Shown here piece after piece: positions 36,515-45,666 of a DNA stretch of 64,000 bases. The stretch's first letter is position 1. Each line of letters starts with the position of its first letter. Source of the DNA: Pseudomonadota bacterium (GTDB lineage Bacteria; Pseudomonadota; Alphaproteobacteria; Acetobacterales; Acetobacteraceae). Both the position numbers and the translations under genes were made by a program. Under the pieces are notes generated by a model. The model did no database searches. It had not been told where the DNA came from and saw only the letters and a program-made list of their open reading frames with translations. The stretch covers positions 1-64,000 of the forward strand of contig JAJXXT010000120.1 of the NCBI GenBank assembly GCA_021780935.1, read 5' to 3'.

Positions 36515-38229
36515 GCCGGCCGCACATTCCAGAAAATCGGAATGCCGTCCAGCACGCCGGTGATCCGCTTGTTGTGGGACGTCTCGTAGAAATTCTGCCC
36601 CAGCGGAATATACGGCACGTCCTCGAACGCCTGCGCCTGCAACTGCGCCGCGATCGCCTTCTGGCTCGCCTCGTCCTTCGCCACCAGCCACTCGTTGCGC
36701 AGCGCCTCGATCCTCGGCGAGCTCGGCCATCCCGGCACGCCACCGGCCTTGCCCTGCCCGCGCAGGAACACATGCCCCGCCGGCGACATCTGGTCGAGCC
36801 CCGCCCACTCGGTGCAGAAAATGCTCCAGCCCCCGGCAGCGATCGGCTTCATGCTCGCCCGCCGCTCCACCAGCGTGCCCCAGTCCATCGCCTGGTAGTC
36901 CACGTTGAACCCCATCCGGTGCAGCACGTCGGCCGTCACGTCCGCAAAATATTTCAGCACGAGCTGGTCGGTCGGCGACATCAGCACGACTTTCTCGCCC
37001 TTGTAGCCGGCCTTGCGCACCGCCGCCTTCAGGCCCGCGAAATCCTTCTTGGCAGAGAACATCGCCAGCCCCGCGCTGGAGGCCATCGGCGTGCCGGGCG
37101 TGAAGATCCCGGCCGGGACGTGCCACATCCTGGCGTCCGTCCCCGCCGCCGCGATCATGAACTCGCGCTGGTTCACCGCGTGCAGCACCAGCCGCCTGAT
37201 CGCCGCGTTGTCGAACGGCGGATTGAGCCAGTTGAGCCGCATGCACCCCATCAGCCCCGTCGGGTCCAGGATCCGCGTCGTCAGCTTCGCGTCCTTCGCC
37301 AGCACCGCGGCGTTGTCGTTGGGCGGGTTTTCCCACCAGTCCATCTCGCCCGACTGCATCGCCGCCGTCGCCGTCGCCGCGTCCGGCACCACATGCCACT
37401 CGACGCGGTCGAAATGCACCACCTTCGGCCCGGCGGTCCAGCTCGGCGTCCCCGCGGGACGCGGCACATAATCCGCGAACTTTTCATAGACCGCGAGCGA
37501 GCCCACCACCCGCTCCTTGGCGTTCCAGCGGAACGGCCCGCTGCCCACCATCTCGGTGATCTGCTTGAACGGGTCGGTCCTGGCCAGCCGCTCCGGCATC
37601 ATCGGGCAGGAGTTCGACGCCACCTTGCCCAGCGCCAGCGGCAGCAGCGGGAAGGGCTGCTTCAGCCGAAACCGTATCGTCTTGTCATCCACCGCCTCGA
37701 TCGCGTCGGAGAACTGCATCACCGTCTGGCCGAACGCATCGCGTGCGCCCCAGCGCCGGATCGAGGCGACGCAGTCCTTCGCGACCACCTTCTCCCCGTC
37801 ATGCCATTTGAGCCCGGGGCGCAGCGTCATCGTCCACTGCTTGCCGCCATCCGACACCACATGCCCCTCGACCATCTGCGGCGTCGCGCCAAAACTCGCG
37901 TCGGTGCCATAGAGCGTGTCGAAAATCAGAAACCCGTGGTTGCGCGTGACATAGGCGGTGGTCCACACCGGGTCGAGGATCGTCACATCCGATTGGGGAA
38001 TGAATTTCAGCACGCTCGGCGCGGCCGCGATCGCCGGCGCCGTCAGCGTCCCGGCCGCCGCCGCCGCGGCACCGGCGGCGAGAAAGCTCCGCCGCTTCAG
38101 CGCCCCACCCGCCGATCTCCCCTGCACCGCCGACTGGTGCATCGCCGTTGTCCCATCGACCGCAGCCTGGCCCATCGCAGCCTGGTCCATCGCAGCTTGG
38201 CGCCTTACGGTCTGGCCGCCTTTTTTCAT
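36511..38229 (-). CDS. dipeptide ABC transporter substrate-binding protein, Tat-type leader
   Basis: A 572-residue family-5 (DppA/OppA) periplasmic binding protein. The signal is a twin-arginine type: KRRSFLAAG at residues 45-53, then a hydrophobic Ala-rich core ending near APAIAAA. The mature protein has the family pattern LKFIPQSDVTILDPVWTTAYVTRNHGFLIFDTLYG. The ATG (MKKGGQ) has GGGGG upstream. An unusual 44-residue leader precedes the Tat motif and contains a short repeat (QAAMDQAAMGQAAV) made by a 15-bp tandem repeat; a start at Met14, Met19 or Met30 would shorten it. First gene of the dpp operon. Confidence 0.9.
   Translation of the reverse strand: MKKGGQTVRRQAAMDQAAMGQAAVDGTTAMHQSAVQGRSAGGALKRRSFLAAGAAAAAAGTLTAPAIAAAPSVLKFIPQSDVTILDPVWTTAYVTRNHGFLIFDTLYGTDASFGATPQMVEGHVVSDGGKQWTMTLRPGLKWHDGEKVVAKDCVASIRRWGARDAFGQTVMQFSDAIEAVDDKTIRFRLKQPFPLLPLALGKVASNSCPMMPERLARTDPFKQITEMVGSGPFRWNAKERVVGSLAVYEKFADYVPRPAGTPSWTAGPKVVHFDRVEWHVVPDAATATAAMQSGEMDWWENPPNDNAAVLAKDAKLTTRILDPTGLMGCMRLNWLNPPFDNAAIRRLVLHAVNQREFMIAAAGTDARMWHVPAGIFTPGTPMASSAGLAMFSAKKDFAGLKAAVRKAGYKGEKVVLMSPTDQLVLKYFADVTADVLHRMGFNVDYQAMDWGTLVERRASMKPIAAGGWSIFCTEWAGLDQMSPAGHVFLRGQGKAGGVPGWPSSPRIEALRNEWLVAKDEASQKAIAAQLQAQAFEDVPYIPLGQNFYETSHNKRITGVLDGIPIFWNVRPA
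38161..38205. repeat. 15-bp tandem repeats (three) inside the binding-protein leader
   Basis: Copies 38161-38175, 38176-38190 and 38191-38205 (the last more diverged) lie in frame near the start of the binding-protein gene, giving QAAMDQAAMGQAAV. Confidence 0.75.
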
Positions 38230-38594
38230 GTCAGCCCCCTGTTTCCCTGTTTTGCACCATAGCCATCCCGCCGCCACGATGGCGAGCACGCACGCCAAGT
38301 CACAACGCGTCCCACCCCGGCATTCCCGCGCCCCCACGGAGCCATCGGCGCCTTGAACCACCGGCGCTGTCGGCCATGCAGGAATCCTGCCGCCCTCATG
38401 CTGCGCTGCCGCGCAGGCCCTGGCAACGTCGCCACCGGACCCGAACCGACCGGCCACCGCGGCCAGGCGCCAGCCCCGCCGCGGCAGGGCATCAGAACCG
38501 GCACCGGCTCACAAGAAGCACCCTCCGCACGAGCCGCCGCCCCGACACAAGACTTACCTCGACACACCGCTCGCCACCGTCTATCGCCGCCGCC
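38230..38594. other. 365-bp intergenic region between divergent dpp operon and gtrA-like gene
   Basis: No convincing gene is seen. It should hold the promoters of both the dpp operon (minus) and the GtrA-GT2-MFS genes (plus), but no clear -35/-10 pair, operator or hairpin with a T-run was recognised. Short open frames here show no coding signal. Confidence 0.5.
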
Positions 38595-39014
38595 ATGTCC
38601 GGCCTGAACGCAGTGCAAACCCTTTCCTCCCGCCCGATTCTTGCGCAGTTCCTGCGCTTCGGCGTCGTCGGCACGTTCGGCTTCCTGGTCGACACCGCCA
38701 CCGTCTACGGCCTGCGCGGCGCCCTCGGCCTCTACGGCGCCGGCGCCTGCGCCTACCTCACCGCCGGCTCGGCCAACTGGCTGCTCAACCGCGCCTGGAC
38801 CTTCCGCGGCCAGGGCACGCTCCCCGCCCATCATCAATGGGTCCGCTTCCTCGCCGTCAATCTCGTCGGCTTCACCGCCAACCGCGGCACCTATTTCGCC
38901 CTCGTCACCTGGTCCGCCCTCTGCGCGCGCGAGCCGGTCTTCGCGGTCGCCGCCGGCGCCATCGCCGGCCTCGGCTTCAACTTCCACTTCTCGCGCACGG
39001 TTGCCTTCAAGTGA
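38595..39014 (+). CDS. GtrA-family membrane protein
   Basis: A 139-residue protein with four predicted helices, matching GtrA: FLRFGVVGTFGFLVDTATVYGL at the start, the conserved LTAGSANWLLNRAWTFRG in the middle and GLGFNFHFSRTVAFK at the end. GtrA proteins are thought to flip or present polyprenyl-linked sugars for surface glycosylation. A GT2 glycosyltransferase follows by 30 bp, the usual partner that makes the lipid-linked sugar. Confidence 0.92.
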   Translation: MSGLNAVQTLSSRPILAQFLRFGVVGTFGFLVDTATVYGLRGALGLYGAGACAYLTAGSANWLLNRAWTFRGQGTLPAHHQWVRFLAVNLVGFTANRGTYFALVTWSALCAREPVFAVAAGAIAGLGFNFHFSRTVAFK

Positions 39015-39044
39015 CCTGACGCGCTGGTATAGGTTTCAGCCGCC

Positions 39045-39998
39045 ATGCCAGCCACGCCAACTCACCCAGCCGGCCAGCCAGAAGTCGCCGTCCTCATCCC
39101 CTGCTACAACGAGGCGATCGCGATCGCCGACGTCGTCGCCGCCCTGCGCGCCGCCTTGCCGGCGGCCGAGATCACCGTCATCGACAACAACTCCACCGAC
39201 GCCACCGCCGCCATCGCCGGCGCGGCCGGTGCGGCCGTGCTGCACGAGGCGCTGCAGGGCAAGGGCCACGCCGTGCGCCGCGGCTTCGCCGAGGTCGAGG
39301 CCGACCTCTACGTGCTGATCGACGGCGACGGCACCTACGACGCCGCCGCCGCCCCCGCCATGGTCGCGATGCTGCTCGACCGCCGGCTCGACATGGTCAC
39401 CGCCACCCGCGTCAGCGACGCCAGCGCCGCCTATCGCCGCTTCCATCGCCTGGGCAACCGCGTGCTCACCGCGCTGGTCGCTGGCATTTTCGGCAGCCGC
39501 GTCTCGGACATGCTCTCGGGCTACCGCGTCTTTTCCCGCCGCTTCGTCAAATCCTATCCCGCCCTGGCGGCCGGTTTCGAGACCGAAACGGAGTTCACGG
39601 TCCACGCGCTGGAACTCGCCATGCCCATCGCCGAGGTCGCCACCGCCTACCGCGAGCGCCCCCTGGGCTCGGTCTCCAAGCTCAGCACCTGGCGCGACGG
39701 GCTGCGCATCCTGCGCATGATCCTGGTCCTGGTGAAGGAGGAGCGGCCGCTGCTGCTGTTCAGCCTCACCGCCGCTCTCCTCATCCTCGCCGGCCTCGGC
39801 CTCGGCCTGCCGGTGGTCGCCCATTTCATGCGCACCGGCCTGGTTCCCCGCCTGCCCACCGCGGTGCTGGCGCTCGGCCTGGTGCTGCTCGGCTTCCTCG
39901 CCATCGCCTCCGGCCTGATCCTGGATTCGGTCGCGCGCGGCCGGCGGGAGATGAAGCGCCTCGCCTACCTCGCCATCCCCGGGCCGCGCCGGCCTTGA
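39045..39998 (+). CDS. family 2 glycosyltransferase (polyprenyl-phosphate type)
   Basis: A 317-residue GT2 enzyme. The GT-A fold start is VAVLIPCYNEAIAIADVV, with ITVIDNNSTDAT for the nucleotide site and the metal-binding DGDGTYD. Two C-terminal hydrophobic helices (LLLFSLTAALLILAGLGLGL; AVLALGLVLLGFLAIASGLI) anchor it in the membrane, as in dolichol/undecaprenyl-phosphate sugar transferases. Together with GtrA it forms a probable surface-glycan decoration pair. Its TGA overlaps the TTG start of the MFS gene. Confidence 0.92.
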   Translation: MPATPTHPAGQPEVAVLIPCYNEAIAIADVVAALRAALPAAEITVIDNNSTDATAAIAGAAGAAVLHEALQGKGHAVRRGFAEVEADLYVLIDGDGTYDAAAAPAMVAMLLDRRLDMVTATRVSDASAAYRRFHRLGNRVLTALVAGIFGSRVSDMLSGYRVFSRRFVKSYPALAAGFETETEFTVHALELAMPIAEVATAYRERPLGSVSKLSTWRDGLRILRMILVLVKEERPLLLFSLTAALLILAGLGLGLPVVAHFMRTGLVPRLPTAVLALGLVLLGFLAIASGLILDSVARGRREMKRLAYLAIPGPRRP

Positions 39999-41209
39999 GC
40001 GCGGCCGCGGCCACGTCAGCCCCGGCCCAGCAGGTCCGCCGCCGCGCCTTCGCCCTGGCGGTCGCCGGCATCGCCGCCTTCATCAATCTCTACGCGCCCC
40101 AGGCCATCCTGCCCGCCCTCGCCACGACGTTCCATGTGCCTCTGCTGCGCACCGGCCTCACCGTCACCGCGCCGCTGCTGGCCGTCGCCGCGGTCGCCCC
40201 CTTCGTCGGCGCCATCTCCGACCGCCTCGGCCGCAAGCGCCTCATCACCGGCGCCATCCTGTTGATGCTGCTGCCCACGCTCGGCATCGCCGCGGCGCCG
40301 TCCTTCGCCGTGCTGCTGGCGCTGCGCTTCGCCCAGGGCCTCGCCGTGCCCTTCATCATCACCGTCACCGTCGCCTATATCGGTGATGAATGCCCGGGCC
40401 CGGAGGCGATCCGTGCCGCCGGCAGCTACTCCATCGGCTCCATCCTCGGCGGTTTCGCCGGCCGCTTTGTCGCCGGAATCGGTGCTGACCTCGGCGGCTG
40501 GCGCCTGGCCTTCGTCGCCATCGCCGTGCTCACCGCCGCAAGCTGGCTGGCGATCCTGCGCTACCTGCCGGCGGAGCGCCGCTTCGTCCCCACCACCGGC
40601 GGCCTGCGCGCCACCCTCGCGGCCTATGGCGAGCACCTCCGCAACCCCCGCCTGCTCGCCACCTGCGGCATCGGCTTCGGCATGCTGTTCACCAATGTCG
40701 CGGTGTTCACCTTCGTCGATTTCCACCTCTCGGCGCCGCCGCTCAACCTGTCGCCGGCAGCGCTCGCCTTCATCTTCATCGTCTACCTCGTCGGCGCCGT
40801 CACCACCTCGCTGTTCACCCGCCTCGCGGTGCGCATCGGCCGCCGCCCCACCCTGCTGCTGGTGCTCGCCACCGCCGCCGCCGGCCTCGCCATCACCCTG
40901 CTGCCCGGTCTCGCCCCCGCCATCCTCGGCCTCGCGGTGTTCGTCGCCGGCATCATGGCGGTGCAGGCGCTGTCCATGGGCTTCATCGGCGCCATCGTGC
41001 CACGCGCCCGCTCTGCCGCCGTCGGCCTCTACGTGACCCTGTTCTACATCGGCGGCAGCCTCGGCGGCATCGTCCCCGCCTGGGCCTGGACCGCGGCCCG
41101 CTGGCCCGGCGTGGTGCTGCTGCTGTTCGCCATCCTCGCCGCCATGGCCGCCCTCGGCGCCCGGTTCTGGGGTCCCCGATTTCCGCCGCCCCGCTTCACC
41201 CAATCCTAA
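39995..41209 (+). CDS. MFS transporter (drug/arabinose-efflux-like)
   Basis: A 404-residue 12-helix major facilitator. Motif A is visible between helices 2 and 3 (GAISDRLGRKRLITGAI). It starts NLYAPQAILPALATTFHV, as in the YnfM-like efflux branch. The TTG start overlaps the GT2 stop (TTGA); a helix begins about 17 residues later, so this start is reasonable. The substrate is unknown and a functional link to the glycan genes is not implied by sequence. Confidence 0.9.
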   Translation: MSAAAATSAPAQQVRRRAFALAVAGIAAFINLYAPQAILPALATTFHVPLLRTGLTVTAPLLAVAAVAPFVGAISDRLGRKRLITGAILLMLLPTLGIAAAPSFAVLLALRFAQGLAVPFIITVTVAYIGDECPGPEAIRAAGSYSIGSILGGFAGRFVAGIGADLGGWRLAFVAIAVLTAASWLAILRYLPAERRFVPTTGGLRATLAAYGEHLRNPRLLATCGIGFGMLFTNVAVFTFVDFHLSAPPLNLSPAALAFIFIVYLVGAVTTSLFTRLAVRIGRRPTLLLVLATAAAGLAITLLPGLAPAILGLAVFVAGIMAVQALSMGFIGAIVPRARSAAVGLYVTLFYIGGSLGGIVPAWAWTAARWPGVVLLLFAILAAMAALGARFWGPRFPPPRFTQS

Positions 41210-41263
41210 CCATTCGCCCGCCACCATGGACGCGTTCCAACTCCAGCGACGCGAGCCAGGATA

Positions 41264-41761
41264 TTGCAACCCATTCTTCGCGACCCATCCCTGCCCGAGC
41301 GAGCCGCCGAAACGATCGTCATCGCCGCCTGGCTCGCCGTGCCGCTCTTCGCCCTGCTCGCCTCCGGCGCCTGGCAGCCGCCGCTGCACGCCGCCGCCGT
41401 CGCCATGCTGCTCACCCTCGCCCTGCGCTCCTGGCGCTCAGCGCGGCGGGGAAAGGCCCTGAACCACATCCACCAGGGGCTGGCGGCTTACCTGCACCAG
41501 CCCGCGTTCCGGCCGATCGAGATCCATGATCAGCACGATCACGCAGGCCACCATCACCGCCATCACCACCCCGGCCAGCCGCAGCCGGCTGCCCTCCTTG
41601 CCCGCGAGATGCCCGCCATAGCCGAGCACCATCCCCGCGACCATGATCAGCACCCACATCACGGCATCCGGCACATGCGTGCGCAGCGACGACAGCCGCC
41701 GCTCATGGGCATCGATCACCTCGTTCAGCGCCGCGATATACAGCCCTACCATCGGCCCTGA
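41264..41761 (+). CDS. doubtful small membrane ORF
   Basis: A TTG-started frame whose first 65 residues look like a genuine small membrane protein (AETIVIAAWLAVPLFALLASGAW and a second hydrophobic stretch, then RSWRSARRGK). The remaining 100 residues are His/Pro-rich and merely antisense to the DUF4239 gene. Either only the first part was once a gene, or the whole frame is spurious. Confidence 0.25.
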   Translation: MQPILRDPSLPERAAETIVIAAWLAVPLFALLASGAWQPPLHAAAVAMLLTLALRSWRSARRGKALNHIHQGLAAYLHQPAFRPIEIHDQHDHAGHHHRHHHPGQPQPAALLAREMPAIAEHHPRDHDQHPHHGIRHMRAQRRQPPLMGIDHLVQRRDIQPYHRP

Positions 41762-42235
41762 CGTATCCGGCGCACCGGCGATCGCCGCCCGGCTCGCCCG
41801 TTCCGCCAGCGCCCACAGCCGGTCCTGCAACGCCACCGACCGCCCGATCCCCGCCGCCGCCACGGCCATCCGCGGCGAACGCAACGCCAGCCGCACCCGC
41901 GCGTAGTCCGCCAGCAGCCGCCGCGACTGCGCGCGCTCCGGCGTCGGCAGCAGCCCGGCCCGCAGCCAGGCGGTGCCGATCGCGTTCGCTTCCTCCAGCA
42001 CAGCCGTCCGCCGCGCCTCATAGCGCGTCAGCGCCATCGAGAACGTGAACCCCAGCATCAGCGCCAGCAGCCCGAGCCCCGCGCCCGCCAGCGTCGCCTC
42101 GATGTTCAGCGACCGGAAGCCGAGCCCGTCGGCACGCGCCGCACGCCGCCCGGTCCAGTTCCCGAGCGCCGTCGCCCCGCCCAGCAGCACCACCATCGCC
42201 ACCAGCAGCACGGGCAGCGGCAGATCGTAGAGCAT
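41438..42235 (-). CDS. DUF4239/bestrophin-like membrane protein
   Basis: A 265-residue protein with two N-terminal helices (LPVLLVAMVVLLGGATALGN; LLALMLGFTFSMALTRYEAR), a long helical cytosolic region with the family feature ALTRYEARRTAVLEEANAIGTAWLRAGLLP, and two C-terminal helices. This matches the DUF4239 (bestrophin-like) family; transport or signalling roles are unproven. GGGAGCGAG precedes the ATG. It is divergent from the stand-alone molybdopterin-subunit gene. Confidence 0.85.
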   Translation of the reverse strand: MLYDLPLPVLLVAMVVLLGGATALGNWTGRRAARADGLGFRSLNIEATLAGAGLGLLALMLGFTFSMALTRYEARRTAVLEEANAIGTAWLRAGLLPTPERAQSRRLLADYARVRLALRSPRMAVAAAGIGRSVALQDRLWALAERASRAAIAGAPDTSGPMVGLYIAALNEVIDAHERRLSSLRTHVPDAVMWVLIMVAGMVLGYGGHLAGKEGSRLRLAGVVMAVMVACVIVLIMDLDRPERGLVQVSRQPLVDVVQGLSPPR

Positions 42236-42367
42236 CTCGCTCCCCGTAACGTCCGGCTAAATCCTGCCAAGGCCGGGCGGCGCTGCCAAGCTCCCGCCCT
42301 TGCGAACTCGCCGCCGCGGGCTCACTTTCATCCTGCACCGCAACCAAACCCCACGAGACGCGATAGC

Positions 42368-44722
42368 ATGAACGATATTTCCAGCCCCTCCTCGCTTGCC
42401 CCCGACCTCGCCCCCGGCCGTTTCGCCGTCGGCCAACCGGTCAGCCGCAAGGAGGACCCGGTCCTGCTGCGCGGCGAGGGACGCTATTCCGACGACCTCA
42501 ACCTGCCCGGCCAGTTGCACGGCGTCGTCGTGCGCTCGCGCGTCGCCCACGGCACCCTGAAATCCATCGACACCGAGGCCGCGCGCGCCATGCCCGGCGT
42601 CAAGGCGATCCTGCTCGCCGCCGACTTCCCCGCCCTCGGCTTCAAGCCGATGCCGGCCAACGTCACCGGCCAGAATTTCGACGGCCGCCCGATCCCCAAG
42701 CCGGTGCAATGGCCGCTCGCCACCGGCCGCGTCCGCTATGTCGGCGAGCCGATCGCCTTCGTCGTCGCCGAAACCCGCGCCCAGGCAAAGGACGCCGCCG
42801 AGGCGGTGCTCGCCGATATCGACCCGCTGCCCGCCGTCACCGAGCCCAGCCAGGCCGAGAGCGCGACACCGCTCTACGACGAGGCGCCGGACAACGTCGT
42901 CCTCGACTGGAAATTCGGCAACAGCGAGGCGGTGGATGCAGCCTTCGCCCAGGCCGCCCACATCACCACGCTGCGCGCCCGCAACAGCCGCATCGTCGTC
43001 TGTGCCATGGAGCCGCGCTCGGCGATCGCCGAGATCGACGGCGATCGCACGGTGCTGCGCCTCGGCTGCCAGGGCGTGTTCGGCCTGCGCGGCCTGCTGC
43101 GCGGCGTGCTCGACGTCGCGCCCGAGAAAATCCGCGTCCTCACCGGCCAGGTCGGCGGCTCCTTCGGCATGAAATCCAGTGCCTACCCGGAATATATCTG
43201 CGCCATCGCCGCCGCCCGCGTCACCTCCCGGCCGGTCAAGTGGACCGACGATCGCTCCGACAGCTTCCTCTCCGATTCCGCCGGCCGCGACCACGACCAC
43301 ACCGCCCAGCTCGCCCTCGACAAGGACGGGCATTTCCTGGCGCTGCGCGTGCGCGGCTGGGGCAATGTCGGCGCCGTGCTCTCCAACTCCACGACGCTGC
43401 CGCCGACCATGAACGTCGTGAAGAACATCATCGGCGTCTACCGCACGCCGCTGATCGACGTCGCGGTGCGCTGCGTCTTCACCAACACCACCCCCGTCGG
43501 CGCCTATCGCGGCGCCGGCCGGCCGGAGGGCAACTACTACATGGAGCGGCTGATCGACACCGCCGCCCGCGAAATGGGCATCGACCGGGTGGAGCTGCGC
43601 CGGCGCAATCATATCGCCCCCGACATGATCCCCTACAAGGCGCCGTCCACCATGTCCTATGACAGCGGCGACTTCCCGGCGATCCTCGACGAGGCGCTCG
43701 CCGCCGCGGACTATGACGGCTTCGCCGCCCGCCGCGCCGAAAGCCGCCGCCGCGGCAAGCTGCGCGGCATCGGCATCGGCCAGTATCTCGAGGTCACCGC
43801 TCCCGCCAACAACGAAATGGGTGGCATCCGCTTCGAGCCCGACGGCTCGGTCACCATCATCACCGGCACGCTCGACTACGGCCAGGGCCACGCCACCCCC
43901 TTCGCCCAGGTCCTGGTCGATGCGCTCGGCGTGCCGTTCGAGAAGATCAACCTCCTCCAGGGCGACAGCGACCAGCTCATCGCCGGCGGCGGCACCGGCG
44001 GCTCGCGCTCGATCATGAACAGCGGGGCGGCCATCCTCGCCGCCAGCACCGAGGTCATCGAAAAGGGCAGGCGCGCCGCCGCCCATGTGCTGGAGGCCGC
44101 GGTCAGCGATATCGAGTTCAGCCGCGGCCGCTTCGCCATCGCCGGCACCGATCGCGGCATCGGCATCATGGAACTCGCGGCGAAGCTGCGCATCGAGCAG
44201 AACCTGCCCGACGACGTGCCCGCCACCCTCGATGCCAGCCTCGTCTTTCCCGGCGTGCCCAGCGCCTTCCCCAACGGCTGCCATGTCTGCGAGATCGAGG
44301 TCGATCCCGAAACCGGCATCGCCGAGGTCGTGCGCTACCACATGGTCAATGATTTCGGCGTGCTGGTGAACCCGATGATGGTCGAGGGCCAGGCCCATGG
44401 CGGCGTCGTGCAGGGCATCGGCCAGGCGCTCGGCGAGCGCGTCGTCTTCGACGAGAACGGCCAGGTGCTCAGCGGCTCCTACATGGACTACGCGCTGCCG
44501 CGTGCCGACCAGCTTCCGTGGTTCCATTTCCGCAGCCACCCCGTCCCCGCCCGCACCAACGGCCTCGGCGCCAAGGGCTGCGGCGAGGCAGGCTGCGCCG
44601 GCGCGCTGCCGGCGGTGATGAACGCGCTGGTCGATGCGCTATCGGAACGTGGCATCACCCATATCGACATGCCGGCCACGCCCGAAATCATCTGGAACGC
44701 TCTCCAGGGAGCAAAAACCTAG
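42368..44722 (+). CDS. Mo-hydroxylase molybdopterin-binding subunit, stand-alone
   Basis: A 784-residue subunit of the xanthine dehydrogenase/CoxL family, with the active-site loop AYRGAGRPE (form II type), QVGGSFGMKSSAYPE near the Moco site and the C-terminal GAKGCGEAG carrying the catalytic Glu. No 2Fe-2S or FAD subunit lies beside it, so it must either share those encoded at 28.5-32.3 kb or elsewhere, or work differently. The large subunit at 29.3-31.7 kb is a paralogue. The last codons lie in the first unit of a 19-bp tandem repeat. Confidence 0.9.
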   Translation: MNDISSPSSLAPDLAPGRFAVGQPVSRKEDPVLLRGEGRYSDDLNLPGQLHGVVVRSRVAHGTLKSIDTEAARAMPGVKAILLAADFPALGFKPMPANVTGQNFDGRPIPKPVQWPLATGRVRYVGEPIAFVVAETRAQAKDAAEAVLADIDPLPAVTEPSQAESATPLYDEAPDNVVLDWKFGNSEAVDAAFAQAAHITTLRARNSRIVVCAMEPRSAIAEIDGDRTVLRLGCQGVFGLRGLLRGVLDVAPEKIRVLTGQVGGSFGMKSSAYPEYICAIAAARVTSRPVKWTDDRSDSFLSDSAGRDHDHTAQLALDKDGHFLALRVRGWGNVGAVLSNSTTLPPTMNVVKNIIGVYRTPLIDVAVRCVFTNTTPVGAYRGAGRPEGNYYMERLIDTAAREMGIDRVELRRRNHIAPDMIPYKAPSTMSYDSGDFPAILDEALAAADYDGFAARRAESRRRGKLRGIGIGQYLEVTAPANNEMGGIRFEPDGSVTIITGTLDYGQGHATPFAQVLVDALGVPFEKINLLQGDSDQLIAGGGTGGSRSIMNSGAAILAASTEVIEKGRRAAAHVLEAAVSDIEFSRGRFAIAGTDRGIGIMELAAKLRIEQNLPDDVPATLDASLVFPGVPSAFPNGCHVCEIEVDPETGIAEVVRYHMVNDFGVLVNPMMVEGQAHGGVVQGIGQALGERVVFDENGQVLSGSYMDYALPRADQLPWFHFRSHPVPARTNGLGAKGCGEAGCAGALPAVMNALVDALSERGITHIDMPATPEIIWNALQGAKT

Positions 44723-44779
44723 GCAGGGAGCAAATACCCAGGCGGAGCGCAAAGACCCGGGCAGGGGGCAAGCACCTAG
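44704..44779. repeat. 19-bp tandem repeat, four units, joining two convergent genes
   Basis: Units 44704-44722, 44723-44741, 44742-44760 and 44761-44779 share the pattern GCAGGGAGCAAA-x-ACC-x-AG with scattered changes. The first carries the stop of the molybdopterin-subunit gene and the last overlaps the stop of the convergent COG0523 GTPase gene. The whole gap between the genes consists of this repeat. Confidence 0.9.
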
Positions 44780-45660
44780 CCGGCGCAGTGCTCCAGCGCG
44801 CGCACCACCGCCGCGCGCTCCAGCACCCCGATCTCCCAGATCAGCACCAGCCGGCTGCCGGGCGCGGTCCCCGCCGGCGCCGGTGTCACCGTCGCCCGTC
44901 GCCCCACCATCTGGAACAGCAGCGGCGCCTCCCGGTCATCGAGCGCCAGCACCCCCTTCGCCCGCACCAGGCCGGGTGCGAGCGCCTGCATCACCGCCTG
45001 AAACCGCGCCAGCGACAGCGCGCCCCCGGTCCATGAAACGCTCTCGAAACGATCGGCCAGGGGTCCCGCCCGCAGCGCCCCCGCCCCCGGCTCGTGCAGT
45101 CCCGCGCCGAACAGCAACCCCCACTCATCGCAGCACAGCACGCGCCCATGCACACCGGCCGCCAGCAGCGCCGCCGCCACATCCTCCCCCGGCGCCAGCA
45201 GGTCGCGCTTCGCCGGCCAGATCACATCCGCCGCCCGCAGCTGTGCCAGCATCAGCCTGTCGTCCTCGCCCGCCACGAGTGCCGCCGCGTCCGCCACCCC
45301 CACCACGGATTCGAGCCGCGTCTCCCGCCACACCACGGGGTCGAGCAGGGCAGCCAGGATCGGCGCCGGCTCGGCCACCCCGCTCGTTTCGATCACGATC
45401 CCTTCCGGCACCGGCTCGCGCCGCAGCAGCAGCGACAGCGTGCGCAGCATGTCGCCCTGCAACGCACAGCAGATGCAGCCATTCGCCAGCCCCACAACGC
45501 CGTCAGCCGCCCCCGCGATCAGCTCGGCATCGATGTTCACGGCGCCGAAATCATTCACCACCGCGGCGATCCGCATCCCCGCACCCGCCAGCATCCGGTT
45601 GATGAAGCTCGTCTTCCCCGCGCCGAGAAACCCAGTCACCAGCACCAGCGGAACACTCAC
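44776..45660 (-). CDS. COG0523 (CobW/YjiA-like) GTPase with altered G4 motif
   Basis: A 294-residue G3E-family GTPase, whose members act as metal chaperones or insertases. P-loop GFLGAGKTS is at residues 10-18; the metal-binding CxCC is GCICC (61-65); ETSGVAEP is the G3 region. The guanine-specifying NKxD is replaced by AKRD (150-153). The C-terminal CobW domain is short but present (VSWTGGALSLARFQAVMQAL; LVRAKGVLALDD). The start is GTG. It lies head to tail with the deacylase-like gene upstream and converges with the Mo-hydroxylase gene. Confidence 0.88.
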   Translation of the reverse strand: MSVPLVLVTGFLGAGKTSFINRMLAGAGMRIAAVVNDFGAVNIDAELIAGAADGVVGLANGCICCALQGDMLRTLSLLLRREPVPEGIVIETSGVAEPAPILAALLDPVVWRETRLESVVGVADAAALVAGEDDRLMLAQLRAADVIWPAKRDLLAPGEDVAAALLAAGVHGRVLCCDEWGLLFGAGLHEPGAGALRAGPLADRFESVSWTGGALSLARFQAVMQALAPGLVRAKGVLALDDREAPLLFQMVGRRATVTPAPAGTAPGSRLVLIWEIGVLERAAVVRALEHCAG

Positions 45661-45666
45661 CCCGCA

